A stretch of DNA of 64,000 nt from Porcincola sp945869225 (GCF_052118625.1 NZ_JBQKGW010000003.1:152160-216159), one strand, 5' to 3'. Positions 26,106-34,639 are shown, numbered from the stretch's first letter. Numbers and translations: made by a program. Notes: generated by a model from the sequence alone, not told the origin.

Positions 26106-27398
26106 ATGAAGAAGAGATTATTCGCGGTTCTGATTGCGGCTGCAACGATCGGTGCATTTGCCGGCGGAACAACGATGCTGCAGGCAAATGACAATGGGGC
26201 TAAGCTCCAGATTGCCGGAGGGGAGACGGAGTCGTCCCAGGATGCTCAGACGGAAGGCTCAGACAGTTCGGACAGCTCCGCGCAGAGCGCAACGGAAGTT
26301 GCAGCGTCACTCCCGACCGGGAACATTGCGAAGGCTGACCAGCCTGAAGTGACGGAGCAGCAGGCGGAGAACTCAGGCGTTTCTGAAGTTGCCACAGACG
26401 TGATGCCGGCGCTGGTATCGATTACAAACATGTCTGTCCAGAAGGTGCAGGACTGGTTCAGCGGCAGAACCTATGAAGCGCAGGGTGAGTCGGCCGGGAC
26501 AGGTGTCATTATGGGAGAGAATGACGATGAGCTGCTGATCGTCACGAACAACCATGTTGTGGCGGACAGTGACGAGCTGACAGTTTCCTTTATTGATGAG
26601 AAGTCCGTCAGTGCGCAGGTCAAGGGAACGGATGCCAGCAACGATCTGGCTGTCGTGGCTGTCAAGCTGAAGGATATTCCGGATGAAACACTGAAAAAGA
26701 TTCGTGTCGCGAATGTCGGGGATTCGGATGATGTCAAAGTCGGTGAGCAGGTCGTCGCAATCGGCAACGCGCTGAACTACGGGCAGTCTGTCACGACCGG
26801 TATTGTCAGTGCACTGAACAGAGACATTACGGTCACGGACGGCAGCACGCAGGTCAACTATGAGGATCTGATCCAGACTGACGCAGCCATTAATCCGGGT
26901 AACTCCGGCGGTGCTCTTCTGAATATGAGCGGTGAGGTAATTGGCATTAATTCCGCCAAGGCCGGAGAGAACGGAGTCGAGGGGATGGGCTATGCAATCC
27001 CGACCTCCAAGGCGCTTCCGATCATTGAGAAGCTGATGAACAAGACGACTCGATCGAAGGTCGATGAGAAGGATGCTGCTTACATCGGCATCACCGGAGA
27101 GGAAGTCACATCCGATGTGCAGCAGCTCTACGGCATGCCGGCAGGCATCTACATCGCGAGTGTCGGCGACAACACGCCGGCGTCTGACGCAGGGCTCACC
27201 CGCGGCATGATCATCACGAAGTTTGATGATACCTCCGTCTCGAGCATGAGCGATCTGACCGACCTTCTTCAGTACTACAAGGGTGGCGAGAAGGTTACAA
27301 TCACGGTGGCACAGCAGGGAGAAGGCGGCAAGTACAAGGAGAGCGACATCAGTCTGAAGCTTGGGCTGAGATCCAAGTATGTCAGCAGCACGCAGTAA
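26106..27398 (+). CDS. htrA: HtrA/DegP-like serine protease
   Basis: ATG at 26106 is nine bases after AGGAGG. The 430-residue protein starts with a membrane anchor or signal sequence, continues through a Ser/Gln/Glu-rich spacer to about residue 85, then a trypsin-like domain with the full triad H150 (TNNHVVA), D180 (NDLAVV) and S267 (PGNSGGAL), and one PDZ domain at about 325-420 (GIYIASVGDNTPASDAGL). HtrA proteases degrade or refold misfolded proteins on the outer face of the membrane. It is monocistronic, with its own upstream promoter. The SRP RNA promoter begins directly after its stop codon. Confidence 0.93.
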   Translation: MKKRLFAVLIAAATIGAFAGGTTMLQANDNGAKLQIAGGETESSQDAQTEGSDSSDSSAQSATEVAASLPTGNIAKADQPEVTEQQAENSGVSEVATDVMPALVSITNMSVQKVQDWFSGRTYEAQGESAGTGVIMGENDDELLIVTNNHVVADSDELTVSFIDEKSVSAQVKGTDASNDLAVVAVKLKDIPDETLKKIRVANVGDSDDVKVGEQVVAIGNALNYGQSVTTGIVSALNRDITVTDGSTQVNYEDLIQTDAAINPGNSGGALLNMSGEVIGINSAKAGENGVEGMGYAIPTSKALPIIEKLMNKTTRSKVDEKDAAYIGITGEEVTSDVQQLYGMPAGIYIASVGDNTPASDAGLTRGMIITKFDDTSVSSMSDLTDLLQYYKGGEKVTITVAQQGEGGKYKESDISLKLGLRSKYVSSTQ

Positions 27399-27428
27399 TT
27401 GACAAACCGGCTTTCTGTCGGGTATAGT
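27399..27428 (+). promoter_or_regulatory. Promoter of the SRP RNA
   Basis: Perfect TTGACA (27399-27404) and TATAGT (27423-27428), 18 bases apart, directly after the htrA stop. Confidence 0.85.
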
Positions 27429-27430
27429 AA

Positions 27431-27702
27431 AAAGTGCCGTGCAGCCGGGGAGATAGCGGTGCCCTGTACCTGCAATCCGCTACAGCAGGGGTCATGCCGA
27501 ACCGAGGCCGTTTCTCTGCGGAGCAGCCCTTCACAAGTGATGTTGACGTCTGGGTCCCTCGCAACAGGGTCCTGCGAACCGTGTCAGGGTGGGAACACAG
27601 CAGCACTAAGCAGATCATTCTGTGTGCCGCGGGATCGCCTGGATCGAGTTAACTATGAAGGTACCGTCCGTGGGGAGCCGTCGAAGCGAGGCGCACGGTT
27701 AA
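27431..27702 (+). ncRNA. ffs: Signal recognition particle RNA, large Bacillus/Clostridium type
   Basis: About 270 bases with the features of the long Gram-positive SRP RNA. The 5' Alu part carries GGGGAGATAGCGGTGCCCTG and TGCAATCCGCTACAGC, and domain IV near 27585 has GTGTCAGG, a GGAA-type loop and ACAGCAGC with the following ACTAAG. Domain II closing strands GTGCCG(C) and GCCTGGATCGAG follow, and the 3' end GCGCACGGTT pairs with 5' GTGCCGTGC. The RNA assembles with Ffh and targets nascent membrane and exported proteins. Ends are estimated within a few bases. Confidence 0.93.
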
Positions 27703-27717
27703 AGAATGAAGTTGGAA

Positions 27718-27743
27718 GGGCAGCTCAGGGAGCTGCCCTTTTT
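27718..27743 (+). terminator. Terminator of the SRP RNA
   Basis: GGGCAGCTC-agg-GAGCTGCCC followed by TTTTT. Confidence 0.92.
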
Positions 27744-27825
27744 CAGTCCTGCAGATTGGACGGACTTTTCGATGGCGGTGTGCGGAAGAGTGGAAACATA
27801 AGATCAGCAGACGGGAGGATTGCCG

Positions 27826-28386
27826 GTGAGCAAAATCGCAACCAGAATCGCGCGGAGGCAGCTGCGTCAGAAGCAGGAAGAAGAGCGGGCCATCGAGCAG
27901 AGAAAAACAGATGAGCATTATATGCGGCTGGCCCTGCAGCAGGCCCGCCGTGCACAGGCGCTGGGGGAGGTCCCGATCGGCTGTGTCATCGTCAAAGACG
28001 GCCAGGTGATTGCCAGAGGGTACAACCGGAGAAACACCGACCACAACACGCTTTCCCATGCAGAACTCAATGCGATCCGGAAAGCCTCCCGGAAGCTTCA
28101 GGACTGGCGGCTGGAGGGCTGTACCATCTACATCACGCTGGAACCCTGCCAGATGTGCAGCGGCGCGATTATTCAGTCCAGGATTGACCGCTGTGTGGTC
28201 GGGGCCATGAACCCGAAGGCCGGCTGCGCCGGCTCTGTCATGAATCTGCTTCAGGTGAAGGGATTCAACCATCAGGTCGATCTGACGACGGGTATTCTGG
28301 AGGAAGCCTGCAGCCAGATGCTCAGCGAGTTCTTCCGGAAGCTTCGGGAGGAAAAGCAAAAAGCCCATGGCCTCAGATGCTGCTGA
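27826..28386 (+). CDS. tadA: tRNA-specific adenosine deaminase
   Basis: GTG at 27826 is eight bases after GGGAGG; a TTG at 27820 is too close. The 186-residue protein is a zinc deaminase with H78 and E80 in HAELNAI and C108 and C111 in EPCQMC. TadA converts A34 to inosine in tRNA-Arg(ACG). Compared with usual homologues it has about 30 extra N-terminal residues, strongly charged (TRIARRQLRQKQEEERA), before the helix DEHYMRLALQQARRA that normally opens the protein. An internal start is possible, but no ribosome site supports it. The last codons overlap a bidirectional terminator. Confidence 0.9.
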   Translation: MSKIATRIARRQLRQKQEEERAIEQRKTDEHYMRLALQQARRAQALGEVPIGCVIVKDGQVIARGYNRRNTDHNTLSHAELNAIRKASRKLQDWRLEGCTIYITLEPCQMCSGAIIQSRIDRCVVGAMNPKAGCAGSVMNLLQVKGFNHQVDLTTGILEEACSQMLSEFFRKLREEKQKAHGLRCC

Positions 28387-28401
28387 TGCCATGGGCTTTT
28401 T
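28358..28401. terminator. Bidirectional terminator overlapping the end of tadA
   Basis: AAAAAGCCCATGGC and GCCATGGGCTTTTT are perfect 14-base arms around a 16-base loop that contains the tadA stop codon. It ends both tadA and the reverse-strand tRNA-Ser. Confidence 0.92.
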
Positions 28402-28404
28402 GAG

Positions 28405-28492
28405 CGGAGAGAGTGGGATTCGAACCCACGCGCCCAAAGATGGACGACCGCATTTCGAGTGCGGCTCGTTACGACCACTTCGATATCTCTCC
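28405..28492 (-). tRNA. tRNA-Ser (anticodon CGA)
   Basis: Reverse strand, 88 bases. The acceptor GGAGAGA pairs with TCTCTCC and the discriminator is G. The anticodon arm CCGCA-CTCGAAA-TGCGG gives CGA, reading TCG. A long variable arm, as in class II tRNAs, is present, and the T arm has TTCGAAT. CCA is not encoded. Confidence 0.95.
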
Positions 28493-28512
28493 ACAAAAGT
28501 GATGCAGAAAAT

Positions 28513-28540
28513 ATTCTAACATATCTCAGTCAGATTTCAA
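28513..28540 (-). promoter_or_regulatory. Promoter of tRNA-Ser
   Basis: Read on the reverse strand: TTGAAA (28540-28535) and TAGAAT (28518-28513), 16 bases apart. Confidence 0.7.
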
Positions 28541-28558
28541 GCAGAAATTGCCGCCGCC

Positions 28559-29434
28559 TCAGTCTTCATCCTGGCTTCTGACGATGTACATGGACTGGCG
28601 TTCGGATGGCCGGACCTGCTTTCCGTTTTCATCCAGGAGGCGGTAGGCATAGAGCTTCACGATCCTTGCGCCGTGGGGCCCCCAGTTGTCAGACCAGCGG
28701 ATCCCGGGGAAGGCGGAGTCGCCGATCAGAAAGTCTCCGTCTTTCAGGAAGGAGTCGATGAAGATGTAGTGGCCTTCCGAGTAATATTCTTCATTCTGGT
28801 AGTTTGTGACATCCCCGACAACACAGGCGATCAGAAACCAGCCCTTCTTTTCCACCATCTGCCGCATCAGACGGGTGACTTCGTCCTGATTTGTGCACTG
28901 CAGGACGCCGCGCTGTCCCTCATAGTAATTGTCCGGATCATTCCCTTCCTCGACGAACCGGACCCTGCCGCCTGTCAGCTTCGAGATCGACCGGGGGTCA
29001 AAATAGCCGGTTCCCTCGCGGGCGAGCTTTTTCCGCCTGCATTCCATCGCAAACGCCCAGGCGGTGTCGGTCAGAGGGTCCTTGATGCCCATCCGGCAAA
29101 GCATAAAAAAAGTGGCATAGTAGCTGCAGCCCATTGAGGATATCGGAGAATCGCCGTTCACGGAGAGAAGTTTGTTCTGAGGAAAGCTGTCGCCTCGCTG
29201 CGTCCAGGTGGAGAGATCGCCTCTGATCAGGCCATGACGGCTGATTTTGCCTGCATCGTAGGCAAAGGCTCTGACGGCGAGGCCGGGGGCCTCCGGGCAC
29301 AGTGCCAGGGCTGAAGCGAGCACCCATACAGGCAGTCTTCTCAGGAAATGAGTGTGAGCTGCCGGCCGGGCTGACTGGAATGCCGGATGCAGAACCGGAT
29401 TGATATGGGAAAGCAGAAGTTTGAATAATTGCAT
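28559..29434 (-). CDS. Exported C39-like cysteine peptidase-fold protein
   Basis: Reverse strand, ATG at 29434, no clear Shine-Dalgarno. The 291-residue protein has a hydrophobic segment near residues 33-55 (signal or anchor). The rest fits the papain-like peptidase C39 fold: a cysteine at C103 in SSMGCSYYATFF opening the first helix, H222 in SEGHYIFIDSF and an Asp at about 239 in GDSAFPG. The first basic 30 residues are long for a signal peptide, so the true start may be internal. It could hydrolyse peptides or cell-wall stem peptides, or be a bacteriocin-processing relative; no partner gene shows which. Divergent from the ech operon. Confidence 0.65.
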   Translation of the reverse strand: MQLFKLLLSHINPVLHPAFQSARPAAHTHFLRRLPVWVLASALALCPEAPGLAVRAFAYDAGKISRHGLIRGDLSTWTQRGDSFPQNKLLSVNGDSPISSMGCSYYATFFMLCRMGIKDPLTDTAWAFAMECRRKKLAREGTGYFDPRSISKLTGGRVRFVEEGNDPDNYYEGQRGVLQCTNQDEVTRLMRQMVEKKGWFLIACVVGDVTNYQNEEYYSEGHYIFIDSFLKDGDFLIGDSAFPGIRWSDNWGPHGARIVKLYAYRLLDENGKQVRPSERQSMYIVRSQDED

Positions 29435-29478
29435 AGGTGATTGTCTGTGTCTCCGCGTGCTGCCATTCTGTCCGACCC

Positions 29479-29487
29479 ATCATAGCA
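29479..29487 (-). promoter_or_regulatory. Extended -10 promoter of the C39-like gene
   Basis: On the reverse strand TGC-TATGAT (TATGAT at 29484-29479), 45 bases before the start codon. Confidence 0.45.
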
Positions 29488-29592
29488 TACCCGGGGACAG
29501 ACTTCTATCCCGGCGTCACACGTTCGCTCAGCGTATTTTTTTCAGAGCAAAATGACGAAAAATTCACAAAGACACAAATTCTTCACCAATCA

Positions 29593-29601
29593 TGCTATAC
29601 T
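29593..29601 (+). promoter_or_regulatory. Extended -10 promoter of the ech-hyp operon
   Basis: TGC-TATACT at 29593-29601, with no good -35, about 100 bases upstream of echA. It is the best promoter candidate in the gap. Confidence 0.5.
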
Positions 29602-29703
29602 CACTATGTATGCGTTCCGGCTGAAAGAGGGCGGCAGCCGACTGCCTCTCCGTCAGAGCCGGGCGAACGGGTAACTGTCAACCACGCATGGAGGCCTTTT
29701 ATT

Positions 29704-31617
29704 ATGTGGTGGAGTATTCCATTTCTCATCATCTTCCCGATGTGCATCGGGGCCCTTCTGTACTGTATTCATGTGCAGAAGATTCGCAAGGGCATTGCGT
29801 ACATCGCGACACCGGCCATTATGGCGGCGACGATCGATCTGGTCGTCACTTATTTCCGCAACGGCGGAAGTCCGGTTGACCTGTACGTCGACGTTCCTGT
29901 CGCGTCTCATTTCATTACTGCCGGTGAGATTGTACTGATGATCTATGTGACCATCAAGTGCATCCTGGCGAAAAAGTACTGGATCTCGGTTCTTTCCATC
30001 GTCCCGACGGTCATGATTGTCAACATGGAAGTGCATCTCGGAGAGCTGGGCGGTGCCCACATCAGGCTTGACCACCTGTCCCTTCTGATGTGTCTCATCG
30101 TGGCCTTCGTCGGCGGACTGATTACGATCTACGCGATGGGATACATGGACGGATACCATCAGCACCATACCGAGGTGCCGGAGAGAAGACACTTCTTCTT
30201 CATGGTCGTCTATGTCTTCATCGGGGCGATGTTCGGCTTCGTGCTTTCCTCGGATCTGGTCTGGATTGATTTCTTCTGGGAGACCACGAGTGTCTGCTCC
30301 TTCATGCTGATCGGATATACAAAGACGGACGAGGCTGTCACCAATTCCTTCCGAGCTCTGTGGATGAACCTTCTCGGAGGAACAGCACTTGCGTTTGGAA
30401 TCGTTTATTTTGAGACAGCGACGGGCCTGTCAACACTGCAGGACCTGGTCACTGCCTCCCAGCAGGGCGGCCGCGCGGGAGCGGTTGCGGTTATGCTGAT
30501 GGCATTTGCAGCGCTCACAAAGGCGGCGCAGCTGCCGTTCTCGACCTGGCTGATCGGCGCCATGGTGGCTCCGACTCCGTCCAGTGCCCTGCTGCACTCT
30601 GCAACGATGGTCAAGGCGGGCATCTATATCCTGTTCCGTCTGGCTCCGGCGATGGCCGGAACGCCGACGGGTTACTTCATCGCCGGAATCGGCGGCTTTA
30701 CCTTCTTCATGACCTCGATCATCGCGATCGGACAGGTCGACGCAAAGAAGGTCCTGGCGTACTCCACGATCTCGAACCTCGGACTGATGGTTGCCTGCGC
30801 CGGAATCGGCAGGCCGGAGACCATCTGGGCGGGGGTGTTCCTGATGATGTTCCACGCCATCTCGAAGTCCCTGATGTTCCAGGATGTCGGGGCAACCGAG
30901 AACTGCCTGCACAGCCGCAACCTGGAGGATATGCACGGTCTTCTGTACCGTCTTCCGAAGCTGGCGGTCTTCATGTTCATCGGCATTGCGGGTATGTACC
31001 TGGCTCCGTTCGGCATGCTGATCTCCAAGTGGTCTGCGCTGAGGGCCTCTGTTGATTCGAAGAACGTGATGGTGATTCTCTTCATCGTCTTCGGCTCCGC
31101 GACGACTTCCTTCTACTGGTCCAAGTGGCTGGGAAAGATCCTGTCCCGCACGATGCACAATGACCAGGTGAAGGATATCACCAAGAACAATGAGATGTTC
31201 TCGCTCACGGTCCATGCGGTCGCGATGGTCGCGCTCTGCGCACTGTTCCCGCTGGTGTCCGCGACATACGTTCATCCGCTGCTGAATGAAACCTTCGGCG
31301 TCTACAAGGATGTGCTTTCCAGCAACATCCTGAATATGCTGGTTGTGCTGATCCTGGTTGTGTTCCTGGTGCCATTTGCGGCCTATGCATCGAGCAAGCG
31401 GCTTCACACAAACATGAAGCTTTCCTATATGAATGGCATCAACCTTGGCAACGACAATACCTTCACGGATTCCTTCGGCGAGCCGAAGAAACTTCACATG
31501 GCAAATGACTATTTCACGGAGAAGATCGGCCGCCACGCACTGATGGTTCCGTGCCAGCTTGCTGTCACAGCCGTGATTGTCGTCATGTTCTGTATCGTTC
31601 TGGGAGGTGTGGCATGA
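29704..31617 (+). CDS. echA: Ech-type hydrogenase membrane subunit A (NuoL-like)
   Basis: ATG at 29704 is nine bases after GGAGG; the frame is open back to 29437 without a ribosome site. The 637-residue protein is a complex I antiporter-like subunit with about 14-16 membrane helices. Family landmarks include WIDFFWETTSVCSFMLIGYT, the KAAQLPFSTWLIGAMVAPTPSSALLHSATMVKAG segment with its conserved lysines, and YSTISNLG. In Ech hydrogenase this subunit carries the ion channel that is driven by ferredoxin-dependent H2 production. It heads the ech gene cluster, and its stop overlaps the start of echB. Confidence 0.9.
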   Translation: MWWSIPFLIIFPMCIGALLYCIHVQKIRKGIAYIATPAIMAATIDLVVTYFRNGGSPVDLYVDVPVASHFITAGEIVLMIYVTIKCILAKKYWISVLSIVPTVMIVNMEVHLGELGGAHIRLDHLSLLMCLIVAFVGGLITIYAMGYMDGYHQHHTEVPERRHFFFMVVYVFIGAMFGFVLSSDLVWIDFFWETTSVCSFMLIGYTKTDEAVTNSFRALWMNLLGGTALAFGIVYFETATGLSTLQDLVTASQQGGRAGAVAVMLMAFAALTKAAQLPFSTWLIGAMVAPTPSSALLHSATMVKAGIYILFRLAPAMAGTPTGYFIAGIGGFTFFMTSIIAIGQVDAKKVLAYSTISNLGLMVACAGIGRPETIWAGVFLMMFHAISKSLMFQDVGATENCLHSRNLEDMHGLLYRLPKLAVFMFIGIAGMYLAPFGMLISKWSALRASVDSKNVMVILFIVFGSATTSFYWSKWLGKILSRTMHNDQVKDITKNNEMFSLTVHAVAMVALCALFPLVSATYVHPLLNETFGVYKDVLSSNILNMLVVLILVVFLVPFAAYASSKRLHTNMKLSYMNGINLGNDNTFTDSFGEPKKLHMANDYFTEKIGRHALMVPCQLAVTAVIVVMFCIVLGGVA

Positions 31618-32474
31618 GAATCGCAATGATCATCCTTTACCTTGTGCTGGCGCCACTGCTCGGCGGTCTTCTTGACGGCCTTGACCGCAGGATCTCTGCC
31701 CGCATGCAGCGGAGGGTCGGACCGCCGGTCCTTCAGCCGTTCTACGATGTCCAGAAGCTTTTCGCAAAGCAGCGGATCGTTGTCACAAACTCGCAGACCT
31801 TCCTGATGATCACCTACCTGGTGCTGATGATCTTCACCGGCTGCATGTTCTATTCTGGCGCGGACATGCTGATGTGCTTCTTCGTGCTCTCGACGGCAGG
31901 CATCTTCCTGTATTTTGCGGCTGTCGTCACGGACTCACCGTACAGCTACATCGGCGGCCAGCGTGAGCTCTTCCAGGAGATGTGCTGTGAGCCGGCTGTT
32001 CTTCTGACCGGTGTAGGCTTCTATCTGCTGGAGGATACGTTTGAAACCGCGAAGATCGTGCAGGCAGACCGCTCTGCCATCGTTGCGCTGCCGGGGTTCT
32101 TCGCAGCATTTCTGTTCATTCTGACCATCAAGATGCGCAAGTCGCCGTTTGATGAGAGCACCTCCCACCATCCGCATCAGGAGCTGGTCAAGGGTGTCAC
32201 GACAGAGCTCGGCGCTTCGAATCTGGCGCTGTTCCAGATCACGGAGTGGTATGAGAATATCCTGATGCTCAGTGTGATTGCGCTGTTCATCATTAATAAA
32301 AACCCGTGGAGCATTCCGGCGGCAATCCTGGTGGTCCTCGCTGCATATTTCCTTGAGATCCTGATCGACAATACGAGTGCCAGAATGAAGTCCGGGAAGA
32401 TGCTGGAGCTGTCATGGGCGGTCACGATTGCAGCGGCAGGCGTGAACCTGCTGATCCTGATTCTCGTTCGCTGA
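31614..32474 (+). CDS. echB: Ech-type hydrogenase membrane subunit B (NuoH-like)
   Basis: ATG at 31614 overlaps the echA stop (ATGA) and has GGGAGG upstream. The 286-residue protein has about eight membrane helices and the NuoH/HycD signature: RRVGPPVLQPFYDVQKLF near residue 35, then FAAVVTDSPYSYIGGQRELFQE near 103, a ligand-side acidic loop, and RKSPFDESTSHHPHQELVKG near 175. This subunit anchors the hydrogenase arm to the membrane and links it to the pumping subunit. Confidence 0.92.
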   Translation: MRIAMIILYLVLAPLLGGLLDGLDRRISARMQRRVGPPVLQPFYDVQKLFAKQRIVVTNSQTFLMITYLVLMIFTGCMFYSGADMLMCFFVLSTAGIFLYFAAVVTDSPYSYIGGQRELFQEMCCEPAVLLTGVGFYLLEDTFETAKIVQADRSAIVALPGFFAAFLFILTIKMRKSPFDESTSHHPHQELVKGVTTELGASNLALFQITEWYENILMLSVIALFIINKNPWSIPAAILVVLAAYFLEILIDNTSARMKSGKMLELSWAVTIAAAGVNLLILILVR

Positions 32475-32489
32475 CAGGAGGTACAGATA

Positions 32490-33056
32490 ATGGGTAAAGT
32501 AAAAAGATCTCCGTGGCTGCTCCACTATGACGCATCGAGCTGCAACGGGTGTGATATTGAGGTTCTGGCGTGCATGACGCCGGTCTATGACGTTGAGCGT
32601 TTCGGCGTCGTCAACACGGCGGATCCGATGCAGGCAGACATCCTGCTGGTGACAGGAGGGGTCAACTCCCAGTCGGCAGAGGTTGTGAAACAGCTGTATG
32701 ATCAGATGGCAAGACCGAAGGTGGTTGTCGCGGTCGGAATCTGCGCCTGCACCGGTGGTGTGTTCAAGGACTGCTATAACATCAACGGGGGTGTCGACAC
32801 AGTCATTCCGGTTGACGTCTACGTCCCGGGGTGCGCGGCTCGTCCGGAGTCCATCATCGACGGCGTTGTCAAGGCTGTCCAGATCTTCCAGGAGAGATCG
32901 GATGCGCACGACAAGTATGTGAAGGAACACGGTGAGTCGGAGCGCGATCTCAGCGACCCGGACGCAGCTGCAAGAGCGGGCAATCCGGCGGATTTCTTTG
33001 ACGCGATCACCAAGACATCGGAAGGAAGCAGAGACAAGGAGGCGGAGAAGAAATGA
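32490..33056 (+). CDS. echC: Ech hydrogenase small subunit (NuoB-like)
   Basis: ATG at 32490 follows CAGGAGG. The 188-residue protein has four cysteines expected to bind the proximal 4Fe-4S cluster: C18 and C21 (CNGCDIE), C85 (GICACTGG) and C115 (VPGCAARPE). It passes electrons from EchF clusters to the [NiFe] centre of EchE. The last 50 residues are an added charged tail (DPDAAARAGNP and following) beyond the usual end of the family. The stop overlaps echD. Confidence 0.92.
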   Translation: MGKVKRSPWLLHYDASSCNGCDIEVLACMTPVYDVERFGVVNTADPMQADILLVTGGVNSQSAEVVKQLYDQMARPKVVVAVGICACTGGVFKDCYNINGGVDTVIPVDVYVPGCAARPESIIDGVVKAVQIFQERSDAHDKYVKEHGESERDLSDPDAAARAGNPADFFDAITKTSEGSRDKEAEKK

Positions 33057-33538
33057 GCGCGAAATTCACCCCGAAGGAAACCATCCGCGTCATCGAGAAG
33101 GACGGCCTGCTCCGCGAGGTCATGGCGATGAAGAGCCGCGGGATGAGACTGTCCCAGGCTTGTGCTTCCTATAAAGACGGAAAGTATGAGCTGAGTTATT
33201 CATTTGCAGATGACGAGACGATGGATTATGAGACCCTTCGCGTTGTCTGCGGCCTGGCGGACAGGATCCCGAGCATCCATGACTTTTATTCCTGCGCGTC
33301 CTTCTATGAGAATGAGATGCGTGAGCTCTTTGGCGTCAAGATCGAGCTGATCGAGCCGGATTACCACAATAAACTGTACCGGATCAAGGCAGAGACTCCG
33401 TTTCTGCCGGAGGACGCGAAGGCTGAGCAGAAGAAGCAGGAGCAGGAGATCAGCCTGAGCGGCGCTGACAGCGACCTGGACCGTGCGCAGGCTGAGGCGG
33501 ACGAGAAGCTTGCGTCCGGAAAGAAGGAGGAGAAGTGA
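33053..33538 (+). CDS. echD: Ech hydrogenase subunit D (NuoC-like)
   Basis: ATG at 33053 overlaps the echC stop. The 161-residue protein matches the 30 kDa complex I subunit fold in short form: YELSYSFADDETMDYETLRVVCG, then IPSIHDFYSCASFYENEMRELFGVKIE, the most conserved block of the family. Residues about 122-161 are a hydrophilic Glu/Lys/Gln-rich tail not needed for the fold. It is a structural subunit of the hydrogenase arm next to EchE. Stop and start of echE overlap. Confidence 0.9.
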   Translation: MSAKFTPKETIRVIEKDGLLREVMAMKSRGMRLSQACASYKDGKYELSYSFADDETMDYETLRVVCGLADRIPSIHDFYSCASFYENEMRELFGVKIELIEPDYHNKLYRIKAETPFLPEDAKAEQKKQEQEISLSGADSDLDRAQAEADEKLASGKKEEK

Positions 33539-34629
33539 TGGAAGAAAGAGAGAAGAAGAGAAGCGTCGTCCCGTTCGGACCGCAGCATCCGGTTCTTCCA
33601 GAGCCGATCCACCTGGATCTTGTTCTCGAGGATGAGAAGGTTGTGGATGTCATTCCGTCCATCGGCTTTATCCACCGCGGACTGGAAGACCTCGTGACGA
33701 AGAGGGATTTCAACGAATACGTCTATGTCGCGGAGCGTACCTGCGGCATCTGCAGCTTCGGACATGGCCTTGGATATGTCGAGGCGGTCGAGAAGTGCAT
33801 GAACGTCGAGGTTCCGATCCGTGCCAAGTACCTGCGCACGATTTGGAGCGAGATGAGCCGGATCCATTCTCATCTGCTCTGGGCGGGCCTGATGGCAGAT
33901 GCATTTGGCTTCGAGAACCTGTTTTATCAGTGCTGGAGACTTCGTGAGAAGAACCTCGATCTTGTGGAAATGACGACCGGCGGCCGTCTGATCTACTCCG
34001 TCAACAAGGTCGGCGGCGTGCTGAAGGATATCACGCCGGACATGCAGAAGGTGATTCTGAATAACCTTTCCGAGCTGGAAGCAGAGCTGAAGGATGTCTA
34101 CAAGACCTTCATGACGGACTACTCTGTCCAGGAGCGCACGCGGGGCGTCGGCGTCCTGACCAAGGAGCAGGTGCATGACCTGGGCTGCTGCGGACCGTAT
34201 GCAAGAGCGTCGGGTGTCGCCCGCGATATCCGTCAGCTTGGGTACGAGGCGTACGGGGAGCTTGACTTTGAGCCGGTCGTGGCAAACGACGGGGACAACT
34301 ATGCAAGATGCGACGTGCGTCTGCGCGAGGTTTTCCAGTCCATCGACCTGATCCGTCAGGCGATTGCGAAGATTCCGAACGGAGAGCTCTCTGTTCCGGT
34401 CAAGGGCAACCCGGACGGCGAGGCATTCATCCGGATTGAGCAGCCGCGCGGAGAGGCCATCTACTACGTGGAAGGCAATGGGACAAAGTTCCTGAACCGC
34501 TTCCGCCTGCGCACGCCTACGTTCGCGAACATTCCGGGCATGTGCGAGACGATGAAGGGCTGCAGCTATGCAGATATCCCGCTTCTGGTTGTGACAATCG
34601 ACCCGTGCATCAGCTGCACAGAAAGGTGA
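33538..34629 (+). CDS. echE: Ech [NiFe] hydrogenase large subunit (NuoD-like)
   Basis: ATG at 33538 is seven bases after AAGGAGG. The 363-residue protein binds the [NiFe] site: the N-terminal pair C69 and C72 in RTCGICSFGH and the C-terminal pair C357 and C360 in DPCISCTER, with which the protein ends. The usual HPVLPEPIHLDL opening and GFIHRGLE motif of group 4 hydrogenases are present. All four nickel ligands are cysteine, not selenocysteine. There is no C-terminal extension to be cut off by a maturation protease. It reduces protons (or oxidises H2) with electrons from ferredoxin through EchF and EchC. Confidence 0.95.
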   Translation: MEEREKKRSVVPFGPQHPVLPEPIHLDLVLEDEKVVDVIPSIGFIHRGLEDLVTKRDFNEYVYVAERTCGICSFGHGLGYVEAVEKCMNVEVPIRAKYLRTIWSEMSRIHSHLLWAGLMADAFGFENLFYQCWRLREKNLDLVEMTTGGRLIYSVNKVGGVLKDITPDMQKVILNNLSELEAELKDVYKTFMTDYSVQERTRGVGVLTKEQVHDLGCCGPYARASGVARDIRQLGYEAYGELDFEPVVANDGDNYARCDVRLREVFQSIDLIRQAIAKIPNGELSVPVKGNPDGEAFIRIEQPRGEAIYYVEGNGTKFLNRFRLRTPTFANIPGMCETMKGCSYADIPLLVVTIDPCISCTER

Positions 34630-34639
34630 GGAGGATATC

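Noticed and set aside
27399..27914. A forward open frame across the SRP RNA
   Set aside because: The DNA has the structure, promoter and terminator of SRP RNA. The frame has no ribosome site and runs out of phase into tadA.
33538..34629. Selenocysteine in the hydrogenase large subunit
   Set aside because: All four nickel-ligand positions are cysteine codons and no in-frame TGA occurs.
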